From: Mesorhizobium sangaii
Lineage (GTDB): Bacteria; Pseudomonadota; Alphaproteobacteria; Rhizobiales; Rhizobiaceae
DNA: 64,000 bases
NCBI RefSeq assembly: GCF_014207355.1
Contig: NZ_JACHEF010000001.1
Coordinates: forward strand, 1,230,002-1,294,001
Direction of reading: 5' to 3'
Of the stretch, positions 18,728 through 27,000 are shown in pieces (positions within the stretch are counted from its first letter, which is position 1; each line of letters starts with the position of its first letter). The notes beneath the pieces are model-generated. The model had not been told where the DNA came from. It saw only the letters and a list, made by a program, of their open reading frames with translations, and searched no databases. Both the position numbers and the translations under genes were made by a program.

Positions 18728-19469
18728 GGTTCGGCGACCCGGCGCGGGCAAGCAGCAGACTACCGGCAGCTTGCGGGCCAAAAGCGAGGCTGTCCAGCCT
18801 TCACTTTGGGATCGCCTCGTCAATGACCTGCCGGGCCTGACCTCGGAGATAGACGGGCTGCGCCATGTCTTGCTCGACGAGCTTGGCGCGGAGCGTCTCG
18901 ATACCCTTGTCGCCAGCAGTGCGCGAACAATAGACGCCGATGCGGAACTGACACCCGATCAAAAACGGCGTCTGCATCGATTGGCCTTTCAGACCCAGCA
19001 CCGCGTCGAGATCGAAAGTCGCGGCGTGGTGGTTTCGGCTCGCGTGCTCAGGGAAGCGGTACGGCGTGACATCGAGGCGCTCTTCAACACCGAGCGCTTC
19101 GAGGCCACACCGCTGCTTTCCGATCTGGAAAACGAACAGGTGTCGGACAATCCACCTTCGCTTGCCGATTTTCCGGAGGTGCGTCGAAGCGTGGTCAATT
19201 ACGGCGTGCCTTCCTTCTCGGGCCGGTCGTCCCGCGACTTTGATCGCGACGTGCTGGCGCGCGAGATCCGCGCGGTGCTCGCCACCTTCGAGCCTCGCCT
19301 CAAGGAGAGCGAAACAAAGGTTACGGTCACCCTTGGCGACAAGACCGTTGGCCTGAAGATCGAGATTGACGCCGTGCTGATCATGACGCCGACGCCGGAA
19401 CGCATGCGCCTGCGCACCACGATCAATCTCGACAACGGCTTGGCGCGGACCGAAATTAGGGACGCCTGA
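18714..19469 (+). CDS. tssE: T6SS baseplate protein TssE (gp25-like)
   Basis: Baseplate wedge subunit related to phage T4 gp25. The gp25-like domain lies in the C-terminal half (SVVNYGVPSFSGRS, LAREIRAVLATFEPRL, VTLGDKTVGLKIEIDAVLIM). The N-terminal half carries a basic segment and a helical stretch, making the protein (about 251 residues) longer than many TssE proteins. ATGs at 18681, 18708 and 18714 are possible; 18714 is chosen because it gives the smallest overlap with hcp, and none has a strong ribosome site. Confidence 0.88.
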   Translation: MSASEVRRPGAGKQQTTGSLRAKSEAVQPSLWDRLVNDLPGLTSEIDGLRHVLLDELGAERLDTLVASSARTIDADAELTPDQKRRLHRLAFQTQHRVEIESRGVVVSARVLREAVRRDIEALFNTERFEATPLLSDLENEQVSDNPPSLADFPEVRRSVVNYGVPSFSGRSSRDFDRDVLAREIRAVLATFEPRLKESETKVTVTLGDKTVGLKIEIDAVLIMTPTPERMRLRTTINLDNGLARTEIRDA

Positions 19470-19470
19470 G

Positions 19471-21345
19471 ATGGATCGGGTCTTCGTCGAATATTACGAG
19501 GAGGAACTGACCCATATCCGTGGCCTTGCGGCGGAATTTGCCGACATGCATCCGGCGGTGGCGCGTAACCTGTCGCTCGACACGGTCCCGTGTCCGGACC
19601 CGTATGTCGAGCGGCTGCTGGACGGCGTCGCCTTCCTTGCCGCGCGCACCCGGCTGAAGGTCGATGCCGAGCGCTCGCGATTTTCACGCAGCGTGCTTGA
19701 GGTTCTCTATCCCGATCTGGTCACGCCGGCGCCGGCAACGGCGATGGCCGTGCTGAAACCCGGCCAGCAGGTCCAGACCATGCTCGCCGGCCACGTCGTC
19801 AAGCGCAACACGCGGCTGGTTTCCAGCCTGCAGCCCGGCCTGTCGACGCGTTGCACCTTCTCCACCGCTCAGGAAATGACCCTGTGGCCGATAGCGATCA
19901 CTTCGGTCAGCTATTTTCAGGATCGCAGTGCGCTGGCGATGGCCGGCATCGGGCCGATCGGCGGCGTCGGCGGCGCGGCGGCGCTCCGCATCGTGCTGGC
20001 CCGGACCGGAAAAGGCAGGCTCGACGAATTGGCCCTCGACCGGCTCGACCTCTATTTTGCTGGACGCACCAAGGCGCCGCTCCTGTTCGATGCGATTTTC
20101 GGCGCGTGCTCTGCCGTTGGCGCACGCCCGGAAGGCAAGACCAACCCGTTGTCACCCCTGCCGGCACCCGAAATGGTCGGAATCAGCGACGACGAGGCCC
20201 TGATGCCTCGCACCCGTCCGACATTCGAGGGGTACCGCCTGCTGCGCGAATATTTCATGATGCCCGAGCGCTTTCACTATGCGCGGGTTTCCGGGCTTCA
20301 GCCCGTTATGCGCCGATGCGCCGCCGGTCTCGAGATCATCTTCTTGTTCAGACGCGCGGTGCCCGAACTGGCTGACCTGACACCCGCGGACTTCGAGCTT
20401 TTCGCGACGCCGATCATCAATCTGTTCGAACGTGAGTGCAACGTCATCGAGGTCGATGCGCGCAGGACGCGGCAGGTGTTGCATGCAGACCGAACGCGGG
20501 CGCGCGACTTCGAAATCTATCGGGTCATCCGCGTCGAGGACGCCGACACAGAAGGCAATGACGCGGAAATCCCCGAACTCTTCAGCCTGGGGCAGAACCG
20601 CGGCAGTGGCTGGGTCTATTCGACCGAACGGCGCCCACGCAGAGCAACGGAGGAGGAACGGCGCGACGGCCTGACCCGCACCTCATACACCGGGGACGAC
20701 GTTTTCCTGGCCATATCCCGGCCGCTCGCAAGCCCGGCTAACCGGCCGCTCAAGCGTCTCGACGTCATGGCGCTTTGTACCAATCGTGATCTGCCGATCC
20801 TCGATGACAATCCGACATTGACGCTGGAGGCCGGCGACCCGGTCGAAACTGTCAGGCTGCTTGGTGCGCTGCGTCCGCCGCAGCCGGCCATCCCCGCGGC
20901 GCTGCCGGCTGGGGCCGACGGTGAATCGCGGGCCGACGATCTTGCCTGGCGGCTGGTGGCGCAGCTCGCGCTCAACTTCCTCAGCCTTGCCAAGGAAGGC
21001 CGCGGCATCGACCCTCTGCATGCTCTGCTCGACCTCTATGCCGACCGCGGCGATCCGAGCCTTGCCCGCAATGTGCATTCGATCGTGCGTATCGACTCGC
21101 AGCCGGTCATCGAACGGCTGCAGATCGATGGGCCAATGTGCTTCGGACGCGGTACCGAAGTGACGTTGCACGTTGATCAATCGGTACTGGCCGGCCAAAG
21201 CACCTTGCTGCTTTCGGCCTTGCTGGCGCGGCTGTTTGCCCGTCACGCCGGAATAAACGGCTTCGTGCGAACCCGCACGCGGCTGCTGCAGAAGCAGGAG
21301 GATGTGCCATGGCCGATGACGCCCGGCAATCGCTACCTGATCTAG
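19471..21345 (+). CDS. tssF: T6SS baseplate protein TssF
   Basis: Central baseplate wedge component working with TssG, TssE and TssK. The 624 residues begin with the diagnostic YYEEELTHIRGLAAEFADMHP and RLLDGVAFLAARTRLKVD, and include FEGYRLLREYFMMPERF and VLADRTRARDFEIYRV-like stretches. It starts one base after the tssE stop and overlaps tssG by 37 bases. Confidence 0.95.
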   Translation: MDRVFVEYYEEELTHIRGLAAEFADMHPAVARNLSLDTVPCPDPYVERLLDGVAFLAARTRLKVDAERSRFSRSVLEVLYPDLVTPAPATAMAVLKPGQQVQTMLAGHVVKRNTRLVSSLQPGLSTRCTFSTAQEMTLWPIAITSVSYFQDRSALAMAGIGPIGGVGGAAALRIVLARTGKGRLDELALDRLDLYFAGRTKAPLLFDAIFGACSAVGARPEGKTNPLSPLPAPEMVGISDDEALMPRTRPTFEGYRLLREYFMMPERFHYARVSGLQPVMRRCAAGLEIIFLFRRAVPELADLTPADFELFATPIINLFERECNVIEVDARRTRQVLHADRTRARDFEIYRVIRVEDADTEGNDAEIPELFSLGQNRGSGWVYSTERRPRRATEEERRDGLTRTSYTGDDVFLAISRPLASPANRPLKRLDVMALCTNRDLPILDDNPTLTLEAGDPVETVRLLGALRPPQPAIPAALPAGADGESRADDLAWRLVAQLALNFLSLAKEGRGIDPLHALLDLYADRGDPSLARNVHSIVRIDSQPVIERLQIDGPMCFGRGTEVTLHVDQSVLAGQSTLLLSALLARLFARHAGINGFVRTRTRLLQKQEDVPWPMTPGNRYLI

Positions 21346-22376
21346 ACAAGCCCAGCCCGAACCGGGCCGAAGGTCTGTCCGAGACGTTCGACTTCTTCGA
21401 ACTGCTGCGCCGTCTCGAACAGCGGAGCGGTCTGTTCGGCCATTCCGGCCGCCCCGACCGCGAGCCGGCACGGCTCGGCCAGCATGTGCGCCTCGCCTTT
21501 TCGGCGCGGGACCTGGTTCAGTTCCGTGAAGCCGACGGCGAGGCGCCGGCCCGGGTCACGGTCGCAAATCTCGGCCTGCTGGGACCCGAGGGTCCCATGC
21601 CGCTGCACCTGACGCGCTGGGTGCTCGACCGCCTGTCGCAGCGCTGGTTCGCCGGCACCGACGCACAGCTGACCAGCGACACGACGTTCGTGGACTTCGT
21701 CAACATTCTGCAGCACCGCATGATTGCCCTCTACTACCGGGCGTGGGCGGACGCGCATCCGGCCGTGCAGGTCGAACGCGCGGTCGGCGGACGTGTTCGC
21801 GCCATGCTGGAAGCCATGGCTGGGATCGGACTTCCCGGCACCCAGGACGCCGATCTCGATACGGTGAAGCTTCGCCAGGCGGCTTCGCTCGCCAGCCAGG
21901 TCGACGGCCCGGAACGGCTGACGCTGTTCCTGGCGGAAGCATTCAAGGTGCCGGTGCAGATCAGGGAGTTCATCGCTGCCTGGATAACCGTGCCGACCAG
22001 CCTCCAGACCCGCCTTGCAAAGGCCTATGCGGGGCTCGGCCGGGGGGCGACGATCGGCCCGCGCGTTTTCAACCGCCAGAGCAGGATCGAACTGCGTGTC
22101 GGCCCGCTGGGATACGAGGACTTCAAGGCCTTCCTGCCTGGCGGCCAGCGGCTCAAACTGTTCAAGCAGGCCGTTCGGGACATGATCGGGGAATCGCTCG
22201 ACGTCGACCTGCGCATCGTGCTTGCGCGTGAAGCCGTGCCGCCGCCGCGTATCGGAGCGGTACAGCTCGGCCGGACCACCTGGCTTGCGCGGCCCGCCGA
22301 AAGGGGCGATGCTGACGACATGCGGCTGCGGACAATCGTCGGATGGCGGCCGGAAATCGCGGGGGTCGCGGCATGA
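21309..22376 (+). CDS. tssG: T6SS baseplate protein TssG
   Basis: Baseplate wedge partner of TssF. The 355 residues include FDFFELLRRLEQRSG, VANLGLLGPEGPMPLHLTRW, DFVNILQHRMIALYYRAWAD and the C-terminal LGRTTWLARP, all typical. The gene overlaps tssF at its start and shares ATGA with the following tagH gene, so translation of the three is probably coupled. Confidence 0.95.
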   Translation: MADDARQSLPDLDKPSPNRAEGLSETFDFFELLRRLEQRSGLFGHSGRPDREPARLGQHVRLAFSARDLVQFREADGEAPARVTVANLGLLGPEGPMPLHLTRWVLDRLSQRWFAGTDAQLTSDTTFVDFVNILQHRMIALYYRAWADAHPAVQVERAVGGRVRAMLEAMAGIGLPGTQDADLDTVKLRQAASLASQVDGPERLTLFLAEAFKVPVQIREFIAAWITVPTSLQTRLAKAYAGLGRGATIGPRVFNRQSRIELRVGPLGYEDFKAFLPGGQRLKLFKQAVRDMIGESLDVDLRIVLAREAVPPPRIGAVQLGRTTWLARPAERGDADDMRLRTIVGWRPEIAGVAA

Positions 22377-23842
22377 GTCTGCTGCTGACGCTGGAGCAAG
22401 GGCCACGCACCCAGGCGGTACGGCAGACCCGGCTGGACGAGGGTGAGCTGGTGATCGGCCGAAGCGCCGACGCGGGCTGGCAGATCGATGACCCCGACAT
22501 GTTCGTTTCGCGGGCTCACTGCATGATTTCTGGCGGGCGAGACGGATATTTCGTCACCGACACGTCGAGCAGCGGATTGTTCATAAACGGCTCTGACAGC
22601 CCGCTCGGCGCCGGCAAGTCGACGCGCCTTCAAAACGGCATGCGGCTGAGGCTGGGCGACTACATCGTCTATGTCGACCTGCAAACGCCGGTCGCTCAAG
22701 CACCCGCAGCCGGCCAGCCGGTTCCCGAACGCGTACCGCAGCCCTCTCGGGCGCCGGTGAGCATCGGCCGCGATGATTTCTTTTCCGCCAAGGTCGAAGA
22801 AGAGCCGCGACGGCCACGTCCGGCCGATCTGCCGAACCCGTTCGAGCAGCCGGTTCCGGGCGCGTTCGAGCGTGCCGCCTCCCAGCGCAACTCGCCTGCT
22901 TTCGATGACCCGTTCAGCCTTGATCCGGTTTCAACGCCTGTGTCGACAAATGCCGCCCCTTATTTCGAACCGGGCCGCGTGGCGAGCCAAGCGGACCCAT
23001 TCGGCCTCGACCCAGTGCCGTCCCCCAGCCGCGGCGTCGAACCGGCAGCCGGAAAACCGTCCGATTTCAATGATGATTTTGGTTTCGGACCGGCGGCAGT
23101 GCCCAGTTCGACAAACGGCGCCAGCTCGACCGGACAGCGCGAGCGCATCGCCCAACGACCCCAATCCGCCAATCCCTGGGATTTGCCCGTGCAAACGGCG
23201 GATACCCCTCCCCCACCACGTGCGGTCGCTGCTGCCAAACCCGCCCGCGCGCCGGTCGCGCCGCAGCCGGGAGAGTCGGCGCTTCGCTCCGCATTCCTGC
23301 ACGGCATGGGCGTCGAGGAAGCCGATTTCCCCGGACGCGATAGCATCGCGGAAATGGAGAAGTTTGGCCGCGAATATCGGCTGATGATGGAAGGCCTGAT
23401 GCAGCTCCTGCGCAAGCGGGCCGAGGAAAAGGGAAACGCCCGCGTCGCCCAGACCATGGTCGGAGCCTCCGAAGTCAATCCGCTCAAGTTCCTGCCGACG
23501 GTCGACGATGCCATCGTCACGCTTATCGCAGAGCGCAGCCCCGGATTTCTTGCCGGCGAAGCGGCAATCGCCGACGCGGTTCGCGATCTCGCGCAACATC
23601 ACGTGCGCGCCTGGCGCGGCATACAGGCCGCCCTGCGGCGGATGATCGACCGTTTTGACCCGGCCGAGATCGAGGAAGAGCTGAAATCGAATTCGGCGAT
23701 CGGCACCCTGCTTTCAGGCGGGCGCGGCGCCAAGCTTTGGGAGCTTTACCAGAAACGCCATCGTGAAATCGCCGAGAGCGCGGAAAAAAGCTTCCTTGGC
23801 GAAATTGGCGCTGATTTTCGGGATGCATACGAGGAGGAGTGA
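22373..23842 (+). CDS. tagH: T6SS FHA-domain protein TagH (first copy)
   Basis: Phosphothreonine-reading scaffold of the PpkA-PppA switch that activates some T6SS machines. The FHA domain occupies about residues 15-100 (VIGRSADAGWQIDDPDMFVS, RAHCMI, TSSSGLFING). A Pro/Ser/Asp-rich linker follows with repeated (F)DPFSLDP or DPFGLDPVP-like units, then the T6SS-specific C-terminal domain (NPLKFLPTVDDAI through FLGEIGADFRDAYEEE). The start at 22373 overlaps tssG; the longer frame from 22343 is unnecessary. A shorter paralogue is at 41350-42411. Confidence 0.92.
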   Translation: MSLLLTLEQGPRTQAVRQTRLDEGELVIGRSADAGWQIDDPDMFVSRAHCMISGGRDGYFVTDTSSSGLFINGSDSPLGAGKSTRLQNGMRLRLGDYIVYVDLQTPVAQAPAAGQPVPERVPQPSRAPVSIGRDDFFSAKVEEEPRRPRPADLPNPFEQPVPGAFERAASQRNSPAFDDPFSLDPVSTPVSTNAAPYFEPGRVASQADPFGLDPVPSPSRGVEPAAGKPSDFNDDFGFGPAAVPSSTNGASSTGQRERIAQRPQSANPWDLPVQTADTPPPPRAVAAAKPARAPVAPQPGESALRSAFLHGMGVEEADFPGRDSIAEMEKFGREYRLMMEGLMQLLRKRAEEKGNARVAQTMVGASEVNPLKFLPTVDDAIVTLIAERSPGFLAGEAAIADAVRDLAQHHVRAWRGIQAALRRMIDRFDPAEIEEELKSNSAIGTLLSGGRGAKLWELYQKRHREIAESAEKSFLGEIGADFRDAYEEE

Positions 23843-23845
23843 GAG

Positions 23846-24298
23846 ATGATCGATCGACGCGAATTTGTCGTTGCCCTGGGCGCGACGGGGCTGCTTGCGG
23901 CTTGCCAGAGTGGTCCGCCAAAACCATCGGTGATCACCGTCAACGTGACCGGCGGGGCCGGCATGAACCCAGGACCAGGTGGCGGCGACCGGCCGGTGAC
24001 GGTTCTCGTGATGCGGCTGAAAAGCGCCGGCAAATTCAATTCCGCCGACTATTTTGCGCTGCAGGGGGATGCCGGCACGGCGCTGGCAGGTGATCTCATC
24101 GGGTCCGACCAGATCGCTGTCGGGCCGGGGAAATCCGCATCTAAAACCATCACCGTCGAGCCGGACGCGACGGCGCTGGGCTTCGTTGCGCTGATCCGAG
24201 AGCCTGGCGGCAGGAACTGGCGGACAACCAAGTCAGTATCGCCGGGATCGAAATTCACGATCAACGTCACGCTTGGCAGCGGCGGCATTTCCGCCTAG
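23846..24298 (+). CDS. tssJ: T6SS outer-membrane lipoprotein TssJ
   Basis: Anchors the TssM-TssL membrane complex to the outer membrane. The 150 residues carry a lipoprotein signal with lipobox LLAAC, Cys20 being the lipidated residue. The signal also has a twin-arginine-like start (DRREFVVALG), which may send it through Tat. The mature part shows the TssJ pattern (ITVNVTGGAGMNPGPGG, RPVTVLVMRLKSAGKFNSAD). It is the only tssJ seen, although two tssM genes exist. Confidence 0.92.
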   Translation: MIDRREFVVALGATGLLAACQSGPPKPSVITVNVTGGAGMNPGPGGGDRPVTVLVMRLKSAGKFNSADYFALQGDAGTALAGDLIGSDQIAVGPGKSASKTITVEPDATALGFVALIREPGGRNWRTTKSVSPGSKFTINVTLGSGGISA

Positions 24299-24337
24299 CG
24301 GCCAGGGCAAGGGGAGCTCAATGCAGAGAGTAGCGGC

Positions 24338-25672
24338 ATGAGCGATGCAAACAGGGTGCTATGGTCCGAGGGGCTTTTCCTGCGGACCCAGCATTTCCAG
24401 CAGCAGGATCGCTTCTTCGAGGCGACGGTGCGCGGCGCGTTGCAGGCCGGGCAACTGCATACGTTCGGCTTTCAACAGCTGACGCTGGACCAGGTATTGC
24501 TGGACGCCGGCCAGGTTTCGATCCTGTCCGCACGGGGCATCTTCCCGGACGGAACACCCTTTTCCATTCCAGACATGATGGACGCGCCGAGACCGCTGCC
24601 GGTGACCCCGGACACGGGCGCCGGACCGGTGCTGGTCGCCTTGCCGCTGGAGCCTGCCGGCGGTGTCGGCTTCGATCCGGCGCATGCCGCCGCCTCGGGG
24701 GCACGATATCACGGGCGGATCGTATCGGTGCGAGACGCCGTCCAGGGCGGTTCAGACCCTGAAGAAATCGAGATCGCCCGCCCGCAGGCGCTGCTGCTTG
24801 CACCCGGCAAGTCGGTCGGCGGCTACACGGCCTTGCCGATAGCCGACCTCAAGGGCGTTCGCGCCGACGGCGGCGTCTCCCTCGACGAGACCTTCCTGCC
24901 GCCGACACTGGTTACCGGCGCAGTGGCCTGGTATCGGCAGCTGCTGCTGGAGGTTGTCACCGGCCTCGACCAGATCGCCGAGGCGCATGGGAAGATGGTC
25001 ATGGGCGGGCCTGGGCGCAGCGTCGAAGATCTGCTGATGCTCAACCTCGCCAATGCGGCGCGCCCGCGGCTGGCCCACATACTGGCCCAGGATGTCTTCC
25101 ATCCGGCCGAGCTTTACCTGGAACTTGCCGGGCTTGCCGGTTCGATGGCGACTTACGGATCGAGCGCACGACGGCTGGGCGAGTTGCCCGCCTACGATCA
25201 CATGGCGCCCGGCCCCGCCTATTCGGCGCTGGCGGATGCGCTGCGCTCGCTCATCCTCAGCCTGCGTTACATCGAGCCGAAATCGCGTGCGCTGCCGGTC
25301 ATGCGGCATTCGACCAATGTCTGGAAAATCCGCATCGACAACCCGAAGCTGCTGGTGGCCAGCCGGATCGTCATCCGGGTCGGTTCGGAGCTGTCGGAGG
25401 ACGCGCTGCGCAAGATATTCGTCAACCAGGCGACCGTCGGCTCGGCCGACCAGTTCGAGGGCCTGTGGAAGTCGCGCTTGCCCGGTATTCCGCTGAAACC
25501 GCTTCATTCGCAGCCGCGCGAAATCCCTTACGATGGCGATCGGCTATGCCTCGAGCTGGACCAGAAAAGCGAGTACTGGGCGTCGCTGCTCGATGCTCCC
25601 GGCTTCGTCATCGGCGTTTCGGGCGTGTTGCCAAGCGAGCCGCAGGTGGACTGCTATTCGGTGAACAGGTGA
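24338..25672 (+). CDS. tssK: T6SS baseplate protein TssK
   Basis: Adaptor joining the baseplate wedges to the TssL-TssM membrane complex. The 444 residues match the family length and begin with VLWSEGLFLRTQHFQQQDRF, the TssK hallmark. HPAELYLELAGLAGSMATY and RLCLELDQKSEYWASLL are also typical. It lies 40 bp after tssJ and one base before tssL. Confidence 0.96.
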   Translation: MSDANRVLWSEGLFLRTQHFQQQDRFFEATVRGALQAGQLHTFGFQQLTLDQVLLDAGQVSILSARGIFPDGTPFSIPDMMDAPRPLPVTPDTGAGPVLVALPLEPAGGVGFDPAHAAASGARYHGRIVSVRDAVQGGSDPEEIEIARPQALLLAPGKSVGGYTALPIADLKGVRADGGVSLDETFLPPTLVTGAVAWYRQLLLEVVTGLDQIAEAHGKMVMGGPGRSVEDLLMLNLANAARPRLAHILAQDVFHPAELYLELAGLAGSMATYGSSARRLGELPAYDHMAPGPAYSALADALRSLILSLRYIEPKSRALPVMRHSTNVWKIRIDNPKLLVASRIVIRVGSELSEDALRKIFVNQATVGSADQFEGLWKSRLPGIPLKPLHSQPREIPYDGDRLCLELDQKSEYWASLLDAPGFVIGVSGVLPSEPQVDCYSVNR

Positions 25673-25673
25673 G

Positions 25674-26999
25674 ATGATGAGCCGCGATGATCCTTTCGGA
25701 CTGTCGGAGGATCGCGAACGCACTCGCATTCGATTGACCGGCGCGCCGATGCCGCGGCCCATGGCGCCACTCTTGCCGGGCGCGGTTGTCAAGCGGTCCC
25801 GCACCCACCCGAACGCGCTTGTCAACGCATTCGCGGCCTTGCTCGAGTTCGCTCCCGAACTTGAAAGCGCGCTGGCACCGGACAATCCGGAAGCATTGCG
25901 TACCCGGTTGCTCGAAGAACTGGTGCGGGCCCGCGACACGGCAATGACGGCGGGATCCTCAATGGAGCGGGCCGACCAGGCAGCATGGGTCGTGGCGGCG
26001 CTGCTCGACGATCTGGCCCTGAACACGCCATGGGGCGGGGCCAGCGCCTGGCCGCGGCAGCCGCTTGTTGTCATGCTGCGCGGCGATGTCGATGCCGGAA
26101 CGCAGTTCTTCACACGTCTCGACGAACTCGAGCGCCATCCCAACCGGGATCGCGAATTGCTGGAGTTGCAGTATCACTGCCTGGCGCTTGGCTTCCGTGG
26201 CAAATATCGTGTGGCAAACCGGTCAGGCGACCGCTCGATCAATGCCGTTCGTGTGGCGGCGGCACGATTCTTGCGCGATGTCGACGCCGAAGGCGCGCCA
26301 TTGTCGCCAAACTGGAAGGGCGTGATCGCATCCGACGAGCCGCAACGCTTCATCGTTCCGATCTGGGTCATGGCGCTCGGTGCGGCGGTCGTTGCCACGG
26401 CAGTCCATGTCGGGCTCTCGACGGGACTGAGCAGCCAGGCGGTCGAGCTCTCCGCGCTTGTTCGCGCGCTGCCGCCGCCCGCACGCGGCGACATCACCCG
26501 GGCTTCGCCCAAGGTCGATGCCCCGCCGCCGGAGAAGGTGGAGTTTGCGCTGTTGCCGGAATTTCAGGCCGGGGCGCCGGCCGAGCTGAAATCTGCCCTC
26601 AGCGGCACCGAGAGCGTTTCGCTGACCAAGCTGATCATCCAGGCCTCCAACCCCGAACTGTTCCAGTCGTCGCGGCCACAACTGACCGATGGCTTCCAGC
26701 CCCTGATCGGGTCGATTGCCAAGGTGATCCTGGCCAATCAGGAGCTGATTGGAAACATCACCGTTATCGGTCATACGGACAGCGTTCCCCTGCAGAAGAC
26801 CAATCCGCTATCGACCAACCAGCGGCTGTCCGAGGCTCGCGCCCAGACGATTGCCGACATGCTGGTCCAGAACGGAGTGCCGCAGGCCCGCGTCCATTCC
26901 GAGGGCCGCGCGGCCACCGATCCAGTGGCCACCGACAGCACGCGCGAGGGGCGAGCCTTGAACCGCCGCGTCGAGGTGCTCGTCGAAAAGAGGCTGTGA
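25674..26999 (+). CDS. tssL: T6SS membrane protein TssL with OmpA-like domain (first copy)
   Basis: Inner-membrane component of the T6SS complex. The cytoplasmic IcmH/DotU domain (about 45-205; LLEFAPELESALA, LLDDLALNTPWG, LELQYHCLALGFRGKYR) is followed by one membrane helix near 227-247 and a periplasmic OmpA-type peptidoglycan-binding domain (VIGHTDSVPLQKTNPLSTNQ, LNRRVEVLV). This 'evolved' TssL can attach the machine to the cell wall by itself. The adjacent tssM begins directly after its stop. A second TssL is at 42745-44232. Confidence 0.95.
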   Translation: MMSRDDPFGLSEDRERTRIRLTGAPMPRPMAPLLPGAVVKRSRTHPNALVNAFAALLEFAPELESALAPDNPEALRTRLLEELVRARDTAMTAGSSMERADQAAWVVAALLDDLALNTPWGGASAWPRQPLVVMLRGDVDAGTQFFTRLDELERHPNRDRELLELQYHCLALGFRGKYRVANRSGDRSINAVRVAAARFLRDVDAEGAPLSPNWKGVIASDEPQRFIVPIWVMALGAAVVATAVHVGLSTGLSSQAVELSALVRALPPPARGDITRASPKVDAPPPEKVEFALLPEFQAGAPAELKSALSGTESVSLTKLIIQASNPELFQSSRPQLTDGFQPLIGSIAKVILANQELIGNITVIGHTDSVPLQKTNPLSTNQRLSEARAQTIADMLVQNGVPQARVHSEGRAATDPVATDSTREGRALNRRVEVLVEKRL

Positions 27000-27000
27000 G